A stretch of 64,000 bases of DNA from Paenibacillus auburnensis (GTDB lineage: Bacteria; Bacillota; Bacilli; Paenibacillales; Paenibacillaceae): positions 744,001 to 808,000 of the forward strand of contig NZ_CAKMMG010000001.1 of the NCBI RefSeq assembly GCF_927798115.1, read 5' to 3'. Below are positions 18,672 through 28,088 of the stretch, piece by piece. The translations under genes and the position numbers were made by a program. How positions within the stretch are numbered: position 1 is the stretch's first letter; the number at the start of each line of letters is the position of its first letter. The notes beneath the pieces are model-generated. The model had not been told where the DNA came from. It searched no databases and worked only from the letters and a program-made list of their open reading frames with translations.

Positions 18672-19721
18672 ATGAGCAAAAAAAGAGTAACCAGCCATGA
18701 TGTAGCCAAACTGGCGGGCGTATCCCGCAGCGTGGTATCCGCTGTGCTGAACGATACACCAGGTATCGGGGTAGGCGCCCAGACCCGTGAGGCGGTGCTG
18801 CACGCGATCGCAGAGCTGAATTATCACGTGGATGCCCAGGCGCGTAGTATGAAGACCGGCCGCAGCATGACGTTGGCTGCATTCGGTGATACCGGACATC
18901 CGCTGTTTATGCGGCTGCTTGAAGGAATGCAGCGGGAATGCGAAGCGGCCGGATACCACATTCTGCTCTGCTCACCAGGGGAGCGGAGGCCGGGTGAAGC
19001 CAGGAGCGCGCTGCTGGACCTGTATCACCAGCGCAAGATTGACGGGATTGTTACGCTGGACAATACCAGCTACCGCAGTGCAGACTGGGCTGCTAAAGTG
19101 CACGACGCCGGTGTTCCCTACGTATCCGTGGAAGGATACGCAGAGACAGATGGAGTCCACTCCGTGCTGGCTGACTATAGAGGCAGTGTCCTTACAGCAC
19201 TTGATTATCTGTGCAGGGATGAAGCAGAGTATCAAGAGGGGCCGGTCTATGCGGAGGTACATCACGGGACAGACGGCAGACGGATCAACTGGTCCGAGAA
19301 AAACCGCCGCAACGCTTATAAAGATTGGTGCAGCCGGCATGGCTATCAGCCGCAGATTAAGCGGATGGATGAGCTGGAGGGTGTTGAAGGTTGGATCAGC
19401 TGGCTAACTGAGCTTCAGGCGCAGGCTAGCAATGCATTGCCGCCGGTGCTGGTGAACTGGTCAAGCACGGTTCCCGACCTCTATCGCGCAGCCCGACAGC
19501 TCAGTCTCAGCATAGGTGATACGCTGAAGGTTATGTCCGCTGATAATACCATCCAAGGCGACCGCCTGAGTGTTCCCCGGCTGAGCTGTGTAGAAATTCC
19601 ATATGTCCAGATGGGCGAGGAAGCCGTTCGCTGCATCTTGAAGCAGCTGGAACAGGGGCAAGACGGCAAACCGGGCAAGCTGTGGCTGCCGGCGGTCTTG
19701 AGACCGGGAGAGAGTGCATAA
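18672..19721 (+). CDS. LacI/GalR-family transcriptional regulator
   Basis: 349 aa starting at ATG 18672 after GAGGTG. The N-terminal helix-turn-helix is VTSHDVAKLAGVSRSVVSAV with hinge residues ELNYHVDAQARSMKTGR, followed by a periplasmic-binding-like sensor domain (DGIVTLDN..., ending EIPYVQMGEEAVRCILKQLE). Identical perfect palindromes in front of this gene and of the GH38 gene downstream mark its probable operators. I infer a repressor of the mannosidase genes that responds to a mannose-containing ligand. Confidence 0.92.
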   Translation: MSKKRVTSHDVAKLAGVSRSVVSAVLNDTPGIGVGAQTREAVLHAIAELNYHVDAQARSMKTGRSMTLAAFGDTGHPLFMRLLEGMQRECEAAGYHILLCSPGERRPGEARSALLDLYHQRKIDGIVTLDNTSYRSADWAAKVHDAGVPYVSVEGYAETDGVHSVLADYRGSVLTALDYLCRDEAEYQEGPVYAEVHHGTDGRRINWSEKNRRNAYKDWCSRHGYQPQIKRMDELEGVEGWISWLTELQAQASNALPPVLVNWSSTVPDLYRAARQLSLSIGDTLKVMSADNTIQGDRLSVPRLSCVEIPYVQMGEEAVRCILKQLEQGQDGKPGKLWLPAVLRPGESA

Positions 19722-19828
19722 TGTTTGGTTAAAATGGTCAGGAAAAGTAGCACTGGCTAAACTTATTAAGCTTACTGAATGGTTTATCAAAAAGCGGACC
19801 CTGCCATCAGCCGGACCGCACTGGAAAT

Positions 19829-19860
19829 GGCATCCCCCCTTAGAGGATTGCCTTTTCTTT
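19829..19860 (+). terminator. Possible weak terminator after lacI-type gene
   Basis: GGCATCC and GGATTGCC form an imperfect stem (one bulged T) followed by TTTTCTTT, just before the second operator. It may separate the regulator transcript from the mannosidase transcript. Confidence 0.4.
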
Positions 19861-19866
19861 ATAGCA

Positions 19867-19882
19867 TATAACACGTGTTATA
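19867..19882. promoter_or_regulatory. LacI operator, copy 2
   Basis: The same perfect 16-bp palindrome TATAACACGTGTTATA as at 18637 lies five bases before the GGAGG of the first GH38 gene. Bound repressor would block the promoter or the transcription start. Confidence 0.8.
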
Positions 19883-19900
19883 AAAAGGAGGATGAAAGCG

Positions 19901-22900
19901 TTGTTTTGGACAGATGAGAAGCTTGGCGCACGGATTGCTGAATTGGAAAGTTACCGGTACCGTGAGGCAGTTGTCTTAACGGAATGGCTTGGCCTTGAAG
20001 ACAAGGAGGGGGCTAATGGTGTATACCCGCCGGACTTGAAGCTGGGAGATCCCTACCGGATCGGTGATTACTGGACCGGGCGGGATATGTACCTCTGGCT
20101 GCACAGAACGGTAGAGGTTCCGGCACATTGGCTAGGCAAACGTATTGTAGGCCTGTTCGATTTCGGGCGTACGGGCAGCGGGAATAACAGCGGTTTTGAA
20201 TCACTGCTGTTTCTAAACGGGAAGCCGTATCAGGGAGTGGACTCCAATCACCAGGAGGTTTTTTTGGAGCCGGAGACAGCCGGTACGGCCGTCAGCTTTA
20301 CCTTCCGGTTATGGTCAGGCCTTGAAGGCGGCGGGCAGCCGGTGCCGCAGGAGCATCGGATCAAGCGGGCGGAACTTGCGTGGCTTGATGAGGCAGCCGA
20401 CAATCTCTATTACACCGGCCGGGCTATGCTGGCCGTATACAAATCGCTAGGCAGCAGTGATCCGCTGAAGCAGGAGCTGCAGAGCGCGCTGGACCGGGCC
20501 TTCCGCCTGCTGGACTGGTCGAGGCCGGGCAGCGAAGCTTTTTACGCCTCTGTCAGGGAAGCGGATGAGCAGCTGGCAGCGCGGCTTGCGGCGATGGAAC
20601 AGAAGCACCCGGTAACGGTGACGGCTATAGGGCATACCCATATCGACGTTGCCTGGCTGTGGCGGCTGACCCATACCCGTGAGAAGGCGGCACGCTCTTT
20701 TTCTACAGTGCTGAGGCTGATGAAGCAGTACCCGGAATATATTTTTCTGCAGACACAGCCGCAGCTGTACGACTACATCAAGCGGGACTACCCTGAGTTG
20801 TACGCCGAAATTTCCGCGCGGGTCTGTGAAGGCCGCTGGGAAGCAGGCGGTGCGATGTGGCTGGAGGCAGATTGTAACCTGACGAGCGGCGAATCGCTGG
20901 TACGCCAGATTTTGTACGGCACGAAATTTTTGCGGGAAGAATTCGGCGTGGAATGTAAATATTTATGGTTGCCGGATGTCTTTGGCTACAGCTGGGCGCT
21001 GCCGCAGATTTTGCGCAAGTCCGGTATAGACACGTTTATGACGACCAAAATCAGCTGGAGCCAGTACAACCGTATGCCGCATGATACGTTCCACTGGCGG
21101 GGGATGGACGGGAGCGAGGTGCTAGCCCACTTTATTACTACACCGGAAGGACCGGAATCCAGCGCCTGGTATTATACTTACAACGGCTTAATGGAACCGT
21201 TCGCTGTCCAGGGCATCTGGGATTCCTACCGGGACAAGAATCTGAACCGCGATCTGCTGCTAGCCTATGGATACGGAGACGGCGGCGGCGGGGTAAACCG
21301 GGAGCATCTGGAGATGCGGCGCCGGCTCGATGCCATACCTGGGGTGCCGAACCTGAAACCGGGCCGGGCGGATGATTATTTTGAGCGCCTGAATGAGACC
21401 ATCCGCAGCACGGATCAGTATGTCCATACCTGGGACGGTGAGCTGTACCTTGAGTACCATAGAGGAACCTATACCAGCCAGGCTTACAATAAAAAAATGA
21501 ACCGCCGGCTGGAGCTGCTGTACCGGGAAGCGGAGTGGCTTCAGGTGCTGCTGGCTGCCGAGTCGGGCAGCTTCGGGAAATACCCGGCGGAGGAATTAAA
21601 TGAGGGCTGGAAAATTATCCTGCGCAATCAATTCCATGATATTATCCCGGGCTCATCCATCCGCGAGGTCTACGAGGATTCGCGCGCGGAGTATGCGGAA
21701 GCAGAGCGGATCGGTATTCAGGCAGCCCGGAATGCAGGGGAATCTTTAACAGCTTCCTCCATACCGGATTCAGGCAAATCAGTATATACGGTATTTAACG
21801 GGGCTTCCTTTGACCAGGTAGGACTGCTCAGCGTAACCGCCGAAGATTCAGAATACAGACAGTGGCGGGATGAGAAGGGTTCAGTCCTGCGTGCACAGCA
21901 GCTGGACAACAAATGGCTGATCGAAGCGCCGGAGATCCCGATGCTGGCTGCAGCAGTCATTAGTGCAGACAGAACTGAACCTGTTGAACCGGCAGTTCAA
22001 ACGAACTCTTTTGAATGGGAAAACTCCACCCTGACAACGCCTCACTATATTATGCAATGGAATGCCTCTGGACAGCTATGCCGCCTGTATGACCGTGATG
22101 CTGACCGCGAGGTGCTTGCTGCAGGGGAATGCGGAAATGTGCTGCAGGTGTTCGAGGATAAGCCGAAGCAGTATGATGCGTGGGACATTGATCTGTATTA
22201 TCAGGAGAAAAAACGGGAAATTACCGCACTTGTCTCTGCTCAGCTGGTTGAATCAGGTCCGCTCGTTGCCGTGTTGCAGTTCTCCTGGAAGTACATGGAC
22301 TCTTCGATCATCCAGAAGGTAAAAGTGTATGCCGTAAGCCGCCGGATTGATTTTGAGACGCTGGTTGACTGGCATGAGCAGCACCAGCTGCTTAAGGTTG
22401 CTTTTCCGGTCACCATCCGTTCGACAGAGGCTACCTATGATATCCAGTACGGTAATGTGAAGCGTCCGACTCATTGGAATACAAGCTGGGATTACGCGCG
22501 TTTTGAGAGCGTGGGGCATCAATGGGCGGATTTGTCGGAGCGGGGCTACGGCGTAAGCCTGCTTAATGATTGCAAGTACGGGTATGACATCAAGGATCAT
22601 GTGATGCGTCTGTCGCTGATTAAATCGGCAACCTCACCGGACTGGCAGGCCGATCAGGGTGAACACCGGTTCACTTATAGCCTGCTGCCGCATGAGGGAG
22701 ACTGGGCTGAAGGCCGTACAGCAGAGGAAGCGTGGATGCTTAACAATCCGCTGCAGGCGGTCCAGGGAGTCTTTTCCGGGGAAAAGAACAAATCGCTGAT
22801 CCGCACAGATAGCGCCGGAATTGCAATTGACGCCATTAAACGTTCCGAGCAGGGTGACAGCTGTGTGATCCGGCTGCATGAATTCTTCGGCGGCCGCCGG

Positions 22901-23053
22901 AAAGTCAAGCTGAGCAGCGGATATCCTGTTCATTCCTGGCAGCTGTGCGATCTCATGGAGCGCCCACAGGGAGAGGTTAACTGCGGCGGTGAAATCGAGC
23001 TTGAATTCAAGCCCTATGAAATTCATACCCTGCTTATAAAATTCTTTGAATAG
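19901..23053 (+). CDS. Alpha-mannosidase, GH38
   Basis: About 1050 aa. Order: N-terminal beta domain; GH38 catalytic domain with the zinc-binding GHTHIDVAWLWRL (about residues 243-255) and nucleophile Asp359 in WLPDVFGYS; three-helix bundle with QFHDIIPGSS; and the large C-terminal beta domain. TTG at 19901 is nine bases from AAGGAGG, whereas ATG at 19892 abuts it, so the TTG start is preferred. There is no signal peptide, so it probably acts inside the cell on imported mannosides. It sits behind the LacI operator. Confidence 0.93.
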   Translation: MFWTDEKLGARIAELESYRYREAVVLTEWLGLEDKEGANGVYPPDLKLGDPYRIGDYWTGRDMYLWLHRTVEVPAHWLGKRIVGLFDFGRTGSGNNSGFESLLFLNGKPYQGVDSNHQEVFLEPETAGTAVSFTFRLWSGLEGGGQPVPQEHRIKRAELAWLDEAADNLYYTGRAMLAVYKSLGSSDPLKQELQSALDRAFRLLDWSRPGSEAFYASVREADEQLAARLAAMEQKHPVTVTAIGHTHIDVAWLWRLTHTREKAARSFSTVLRLMKQYPEYIFLQTQPQLYDYIKRDYPELYAEISARVCEGRWEAGGAMWLEADCNLTSGESLVRQILYGTKFLREEFGVECKYLWLPDVFGYSWALPQILRKSGIDTFMTTKISWSQYNRMPHDTFHWRGMDGSEVLAHFITTPEGPESSAWYYTYNGLMEPFAVQGIWDSYRDKNLNRDLLLAYGYGDGGGGVNREHLEMRRRLDAIPGVPNLKPGRADDYFERLNETIRSTDQYVHTWDGELYLEYHRGTYTSQAYNKKMNRRLELLYREAEWLQVLLAAESGSFGKYPAEELNEGWKIILRNQFHDIIPGSSIREVYEDSRAEYAEAERIGIQAARNAGESLTASSIPDSGKSVYTVFNGASFDQVGLLSVTAEDSEYRQWRDEKGSVLRAQQLDNKWLIEAPEIPMLAAAVISADRTEPVEPAVQTNSFEWENSTLTTPHYIMQWNASGQLCRLYDRDADREVLAAGECGNVLQVFEDKPKQYDAWDIDLYYQEKKREITALVSAQLVESGPLVAVLQFSWKYMDSSIIQKVKVYAVSRRIDFETLVDWHEQHQLLKVAFPVTIRSTEATYDIQYGNVKRPTHWNTSWDYARFESVGHQWADLSERGYGVSLLNDCKYGYDIKDHVMRLSLIKSATSPDWQADQGEHRFTYSLLPHEGDWAEGRTAEEAWMLNNPLQAVQGVFSGEKNKSLIRTDSAGIAIDAIKRSEQGDSCVIRLHEFFGGRRKVKLSSGYPVHSWQLCDLMERPQGEVNCGGEIELEFKPYEIHTLLIKFFE

Positions 23054-23085
23054 CTCTGCGAACTCATTATCCGGGAGGAATGAAC

Positions 23086-26000
23086 ATGCCGCTGATCAGA
23101 AGAGTTAACCGGCTGCAGAAAGAGCTGCAGCTGCGATGGATTAAGGAAAGCCGCGACATCGGGGAGTGGTCCCTGCAAAGGGCGTTTTATGCGGATGAAG
23201 GGGGGTACCGGTATGATGCTGAAAAGGAAACCGCTGCTCCCGGCCGCCTGCAGAGCCAGGTAAGAGAAACGCTGTTTATGGAAGCTACGGTCATAATACC
23301 GGCAGATTGGGCGGATAAAAAGGCCGGAATCGTATTCAAGGCCGGGGGAGAGGGACTGCTGTCCATTAACGGGTCGCCTTATCATGGACTCGACAAGAAC
23401 AGAAGCTTTGTTCCTCTGTCCAAGACGCTTGCGGCAAGCGGTGAGTTGAAGCTGAGTATAGAGCTGTATCATGTGCCGCTGATTCCTGACGATCCTTTAA
23501 ATGGTCAAAAGGATAATGATGCTCTGCCTGTGCATTTTCAGGAAGCCCGGCTGGTGACTGTAAACCCGGCTGCAGAAAGCCTGTATTTCACGGTGACCGT
23601 CTGTCTGGACACACTGAACCGACTGGCGGAGCGTTCGATTGAACGTCTTCAGCTGGAGCAAGCGCTTGAGGATGCCATTCTGTTTATCGGGGACCCGGCG
23701 GAGGCGGACGAGAAACGTTTCCAGCAGGCTGAGGAGCAGCTGCTAAGCAAACTTCAGGCCGCCGCGGGCAGCCGGAATCCGGGGGACGCCGGAACGATGC
23801 ATATGGTAGGTCAGTCGCATATCGACCTCGCCTGGCTGTGGCCGCTGAAGGAAACCGTGCGCAAAACCAGCCGTACCTTTTCAACCGTTATTACGCTTAT
23901 GGAGCATTATGATGATTACCTGTATTCGCAAAGCCAGCCGCAGCTCTACGCTTATGTAAAGAAGCATTTTCCTGACTTATATGAGCGCATCAAAAAGCGC
24001 GTAGCAGACGGACGCTGGGAGCTTGTCGGCGGAATGTGGGTTGAGCCGGATTTGAACATTCCTTCCGGGGAATCACTGGTCCGGCAGCTACTGTACGGGC
24101 GGGCCTTTTATGAACGGGAATTCGGCAAAACCTCACGGGTGGAATGGCTGCCTGATACGTTCGGTTATTGTGCCTCCCTTCCCCAGCTTCTGAAGAAGTC
24201 CGGCGTTGAATATTTCATGACCACCAAAATGAACTGGAACGACACAAACGCCTTTCCGTACGATCTGTTTTACTGGGAAGGCATTGACGGAACGAAAATT
24301 CTGTCCTTCCTGAATCATGGTCTTAACGAGAATACACTCCCGGGAGATGTTGGTGAGCACTGGGACAGCTTCAAACAGAAGAAAGCTCATCCGGAGCAGA
24401 TGCTGCTGTACGGGTACGGAGACGGCGGGGGCGGCGTGACCCGGGAGATGCTGGAGGTCATTGGCCGTTCTGCGGCATTGCCCGGACTTCCGGTGAGCCG
24501 GTTCAGCACAGCTCATGACTTCTTTGACGGTGTCCGCGATGCTGCTCCCAAGCTGCCAGTATGGTCGGGCGACATGTACCTGGAGCTGCACAGGGGAACC
24601 TACACGACACACGGGAGCAACAAGCGCTGGAACCGTAAGGCAGAGGCGCTGTACCGCGAAGCCGAAATCTGGAACTCCCTGTCCTATTTATCAGGTGCGG
24701 CGACACTTGAGGGATGTGCGGAGCTGCAGCAGGGCAGGCTTCAGGAAGGCTGGGAGCTACTGCTGCTGAACCAGTTCCATGATATTATTCCCGGCACTTC
24801 CATCCCTGAAGTGTATGTTAAATCAGCTGAGCACTATGAGGAAATATTCAACCGCGGTGAAAAGGCGCTCGGCATTGCACTCAAGGCTCTTGCCGCAGCC
24901 GTTGATACCCGGGGAACAGGGACTCCGCTGCTTCTGTTTAACAGCCTTTCCTGGAACCGCAGTGATGCTGCACTCCTAACCGGAGGAGTCGAACTGCTGA
25001 ATAAAGTCCCGTACGACGCCGGCGGAAATCCGCTACCATACGATCTGCTGAAATCAAAGGACAGTTACCAGATGAACTTTTGTCCGGGAGAGATACCTTC
25101 GCTGGGTTATACTACGGTCTGGCTGCGGGATAAGGCGGATGACGCAGCGGAGACAGTTACATCCGTTACACAGGATTCTGCGCCCGGCCGTGATATTGCC
25201 GGAACTGCAAATCTGGATCGATGGGAAACGGCCTACTACAGCTTACGATTTGACGATTCCGGGCGTATTGTCTCCTGGGTTGATAAAGCTGCAGGCCGTG
25301 AGCTGATTAAGCCTGACACTGCCGCCAATCATCTGCAGCTGTTCCATGACCGCCCGACGGTCTGGGATGCCTGGGAAATTGATCCGCATTTTGCGGAACA
25401 GCCGGCGGCGGAAGCCGTTCTGCTCTCCAGTGAAGTCATGCTTCAAGGAAACACCAGGGACATCTTGAGATTCTCCTGGCAGCTGAATGATTCGATGATT
25501 GAACAGTGTCTGGTTCTGTATCATGAGTCCCGCCGTGTGGATTTTGAAACCCGGGTGGACTGGCACGAGGAGCATAAGCTGCTCAAAGTTGCTTTTCCGG
25601 TAGATATCCGCTCCTCAAAGGCAGTCTATGAAATTCCATTCGGCAGCATTGAACGGCCGACCCATAACAATACGAGCTGGGAGCAAGCTCAGTTTGAGGT
25701 ATGCGGACACCGCTGGGCAAATTTGTCGGAAGGCGGCTACGGGATAAGCCTGCTGAACGATTGCAAATACGGCTATGACATCAAAGGCAGCGTTATGCGT
25801 CTGTCCTTGCTGCGCTCCCCGCGCTGGCCGGATATTACAGCTGATATCGGTGTACATGAGTTCACGTATTCCCTGTATCCGCATGAAGGTGGCTGGAGGG
25901 AAGGCGGAGTGGTACGGCAAGGCTTTGAGCTTAATCAGCCGCTGACGATATACGCCACAACAGCACATGATGGCATACGCCCTTCTATGGCTTCATTACT

Positions 26001-26319
26001 GGAGGTGCAGAGCCGGCATGGTATTGTCGATGCAATCAAGATAGCCGAAGACTCCGGCGGAGCTGTAATCCGGCTGTATGAATCAGGCGGCGGCAGGGAA
26101 CAGGTGGAGCTGGCTTTTTCCGCCGGACTGGAGGGACAGAAGCAGGCAGGCGGGGAAGCTCCGGCTGAAGGGCATGGCAGAAGTCAGGTCAGGGTAACAG
26201 AGACCAATCTGATGGAACAGCCGGCGGAGAACCCGCTGCTGTCGGTAAACGGCGGGACGGTAACCCGCATGCTTACACCATATGAAGTGGTTACACTAAA
26301 AGCAGTATTATCCAAATAG
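23086..26319 (+). CDS. Alpha-mannosidase, GH38 (second paralog)
   Basis: 1077 aa from ATG 23086 (GGGAGG seven bases upstream; ATG 23080 is too close). Same domain order as its neighbour: zinc site GQSHIDLAWLWPL, nucleophile Asp357 in WLPDTFGYC, QFHDIIPGTS, then the C-terminal beta domain, which carries an extra hydrophilic insertion near the end. The two tandem copies are clearly diverged paralogs, suggesting different linkage preferences on the same oligosaccharide. The gap to the upstream gene is 32 bases and a terminator follows. Confidence 0.93.
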   Translation: MPLIRRVNRLQKELQLRWIKESRDIGEWSLQRAFYADEGGYRYDAEKETAAPGRLQSQVRETLFMEATVIIPADWADKKAGIVFKAGGEGLLSINGSPYHGLDKNRSFVPLSKTLAASGELKLSIELYHVPLIPDDPLNGQKDNDALPVHFQEARLVTVNPAAESLYFTVTVCLDTLNRLAERSIERLQLEQALEDAILFIGDPAEADEKRFQQAEEQLLSKLQAAAGSRNPGDAGTMHMVGQSHIDLAWLWPLKETVRKTSRTFSTVITLMEHYDDYLYSQSQPQLYAYVKKHFPDLYERIKKRVADGRWELVGGMWVEPDLNIPSGESLVRQLLYGRAFYEREFGKTSRVEWLPDTFGYCASLPQLLKKSGVEYFMTTKMNWNDTNAFPYDLFYWEGIDGTKILSFLNHGLNENTLPGDVGEHWDSFKQKKAHPEQMLLYGYGDGGGGVTREMLEVIGRSAALPGLPVSRFSTAHDFFDGVRDAAPKLPVWSGDMYLELHRGTYTTHGSNKRWNRKAEALYREAEIWNSLSYLSGAATLEGCAELQQGRLQEGWELLLLNQFHDIIPGTSIPEVYVKSAEHYEEIFNRGEKALGIALKALAAAVDTRGTGTPLLLFNSLSWNRSDAALLTGGVELLNKVPYDAGGNPLPYDLLKSKDSYQMNFCPGEIPSLGYTTVWLRDKADDAAETVTSVTQDSAPGRDIAGTANLDRWETAYYSLRFDDSGRIVSWVDKAAGRELIKPDTAANHLQLFHDRPTVWDAWEIDPHFAEQPAAEAVLLSSEVMLQGNTRDILRFSWQLNDSMIEQCLVLYHESRRVDFETRVDWHEEHKLLKVAFPVDIRSSKAVYEIPFGSIERPTHNNTSWEQAQFEVCGHRWANLSEGGYGISLLNDCKYGYDIKGSVMRLSLLRSPRWPDITADIGVHEFTYSLYPHEGGWREGGVVRQGFELNQPLTIYATTAHDGIRPSMASLLEVQSRHGIVDAIKIAEDSGGAVIRLYESGGGREQVELAFSAGLEGQKQAGGEAPAEGHGRSQVRVTETNLMEQPAENPLLSVNGGTVTRMLTPYEVVTLKAVLSK

Positions 26320-26330
26320 CAATGGCCTTT

Positions 26331-26366
26331 AAGCAGCTTTCCCTGGAGGGGAGCTGCTTTTTGTTT
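26331..26366 (+). terminator. Terminator after the mannosidase genes
   Basis: AAGCAGCTTTCCC-TGGA-GGGGAGCTGCTT forms a nearly perfect 12-bp stem followed by TTTG. It separates the LacI-controlled genes from the transporter operon. Confidence 0.85.
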
Positions 26367-26375
26367 TGGCAGCTC

Positions 26376-26445
26376 AAGCGAATAGATATTTCCACCCGGT
26401 TTGTAGATGCATGGGATACGTTAAATCTTGAGTGCTTGCTACAAT
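26376..26445 (+). promoter_or_regulatory. Activator-dependent promoter with the 45-bp shared element (copy 1)
   Basis: Positions 26376-26420 match 37954-37998 at 35 of 45 positions without gaps, including AAGCG, ATAGAT, TCCACCC, TTGTAG and GGATACG at fixed spacing. A -10-like TACAAT is at 26440-26445; the only -35 at 17-base spacing (TACGTT) is poor and overlaps the element's end. This is what a response-regulator-activated promoter looks like. I infer binding by the YesN-type regulator at 34438. Confidence 0.6.
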
Positions 26446-26511
26446 AGGACTGTAATCTAAAGGAACAGGTTCCAGCGATGATCGATCCTAAATAAAGGGG
26501 AGTGCATGCAA

Positions 26512-28032
26512 GTGACAAGAAAACGTTCACTGATCGGATCTCTGACTGCGGTTTTTGCCCTTACCGGGATATTGGCCGGCTGCGGCGGCAATAACAATGC
26601 CGGAAGCAGTGAAGCTACAACAGCGCCGTCCGGTTCGGCGGCTACAACGACACCTGCGGCTACAGCCGCTGAAGTGCAGAAAGTAAATTTCTCAATTGTC
26701 TCGGCCAGACCGGGTGATGAAGCTTTTTACAAGGAACAAATGGACATTTTTATGAAAGCGAATCCAGAGGTTAAGGTCACGGTCATTGCCAATCCGACGG
26801 AGCAGTATAACAATGCGCTGCAGCTGTCTTTTGCCGCTAACGAAGGCCCGGATATCTTCTTTATTGAAGGCGGTCAGCCTCAGGCGAGAACGGTGTACGA
26901 CAATAAATGGGTAGAGCCGCTGGACAGCTACATGGATGATGCTTTTGTGGCCCGTTTCCCGGAAGGGGCCTTCAGCCGTACCAGCCAGACCCGGGTGAAC
27001 GGGGAGGTCATCGGGATTCCGGTCCGCGACCCGCGCTTCGACAAGGTAAGACCGCTGTACTACAACAAGACTATTCTGGAGCAATACGGCTACAGCGAGC
27101 CGCCTAAGACGCACAGTGAATTTGTGGAAGCAGCCACCAAAATCACAAAAGAAGGCAAAGGCCAGGTGTACGGCTTCGCTATGATGGGCAAGGCGCCAGC
27201 GGTGTTTGGGCTGAGTGTCTCCGGCCTCGGATCAGGGCTTGAAGGCGGGGTAATCGGATACGAGGGCAACACAATTATCAATCTCAAAACCGGGCAGTTC
27301 TCGTCGAAGTCGGCGACACCGGTCGTGGAAATCCTGCGTAAGCTGAACGCGCAGAAGATTGTGGCGCCTGGCTGGGAGAACTGGGATACCGCCCAGATGC
27401 ACCAGCAATTCGCAGCCGGACGGGTAGCGATGTTCATCGGTGCAGCATGGCAGGCAGAAGAAATCCGCAAGTTGAATGAGGGCATGGATATGGGCATTGC
27501 AGCTGCACCGATCCCTGATGCCGGACGGAGCGGATACCGGGATACTCCGACGATTGCCGAGCCGCGTTATGCAATGAGCTCACAGTCAAAGGTGAAGGAA
27601 GCCGCCTGGAAGGTGCTGGACTTCCTCGGGTCAGTGGAGTTTGAACGGGCGAATTACGAATATGCAAAAGAGCTCGTGCTGATGCCAGCAGCAATGGAGG
27701 GCATTGCGATGTCGGCGGATATGGAGCAGATCGTAAAGGTAATGGATGAGACTATCCGGATGGCTCCGGCTGTGAATACGAATAACCAGAACTATGACCA
27801 GTTCTCGAAGAGCATAAGCGATGCCATGCCGAAGCCGAAGATTCAGGAGGTATTCCTGAAGGCGGTGGTCAGCAACGAGGATCCGGTGCCGCTGGCGGAG
27901 GATTATGATGCCAAGGCCAATAAGGTCATCGATGAGCAGATCAAGATTGCAAACGACGGAGGCATCAAATTCAGCAGAGAAGACCTGAAGTATCCGAATT
28001 GGAACCCGATGGAGAATTATATCATCGAATAA
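26512..28032 (+). CDS. Sugar ABC transporter substrate-binding lipoprotein
   Basis: About 506 aa with a lipoprotein signal (basic start TRKRS, hydrophobic core, lipobox ILAGC with Cys24), a Ser/Thr/Ala-rich linker and an extracellular solute-binding family 1 fold (GPDIFFIEGGQPQAR, WVEPLDSY, GQVYGFAMMG, AAGRVAMFIGAAWQ). GTG at 26512 is nine bases from GGAG; ATG at 26506 is only three bases away. First gene of the transporter operon. Given the neighbouring mannosidases, an oligosaccharide containing mannose is a reasonable but unproven substrate. Confidence 0.92.
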   Translation: MTRKRSLIGSLTAVFALTGILAGCGGNNNAGSSEATTAPSGSAATTTPAATAAEVQKVNFSIVSARPGDEAFYKEQMDIFMKANPEVKVTVIANPTEQYNNALQLSFAANEGPDIFFIEGGQPQARTVYDNKWVEPLDSYMDDAFVARFPEGAFSRTSQTRVNGEVIGIPVRDPRFDKVRPLYYNKTILEQYGYSEPPKTHSEFVEAATKITKEGKGQVYGFAMMGKAPAVFGLSVSGLGSGLEGGVIGYEGNTIINLKTGQFSSKSATPVVEILRKLNAQKIVAPGWENWDTAQMHQQFAAGRVAMFIGAAWQAEEIRKLNEGMDMGIAAAPIPDAGRSGYRDTPTIAEPRYAMSSQSKVKEAAWKVLDFLGSVEFERANYEYAKELVLMPAAMEGIAMSADMEQIVKVMDETIRMAPAVNTNNQNYDQFSKSISDAMPKPKIQEVFLKAVVSNEDPVPLAEDYDAKANKVIDEQIKIANDGGIKFSREDLKYPNWNPMENYIIE

Positions 28033-28088
28033 GCGCTGATCCTCAAGGCCCCGGAAACCATACAGAAACAGACAGGAGTGAATTCACA

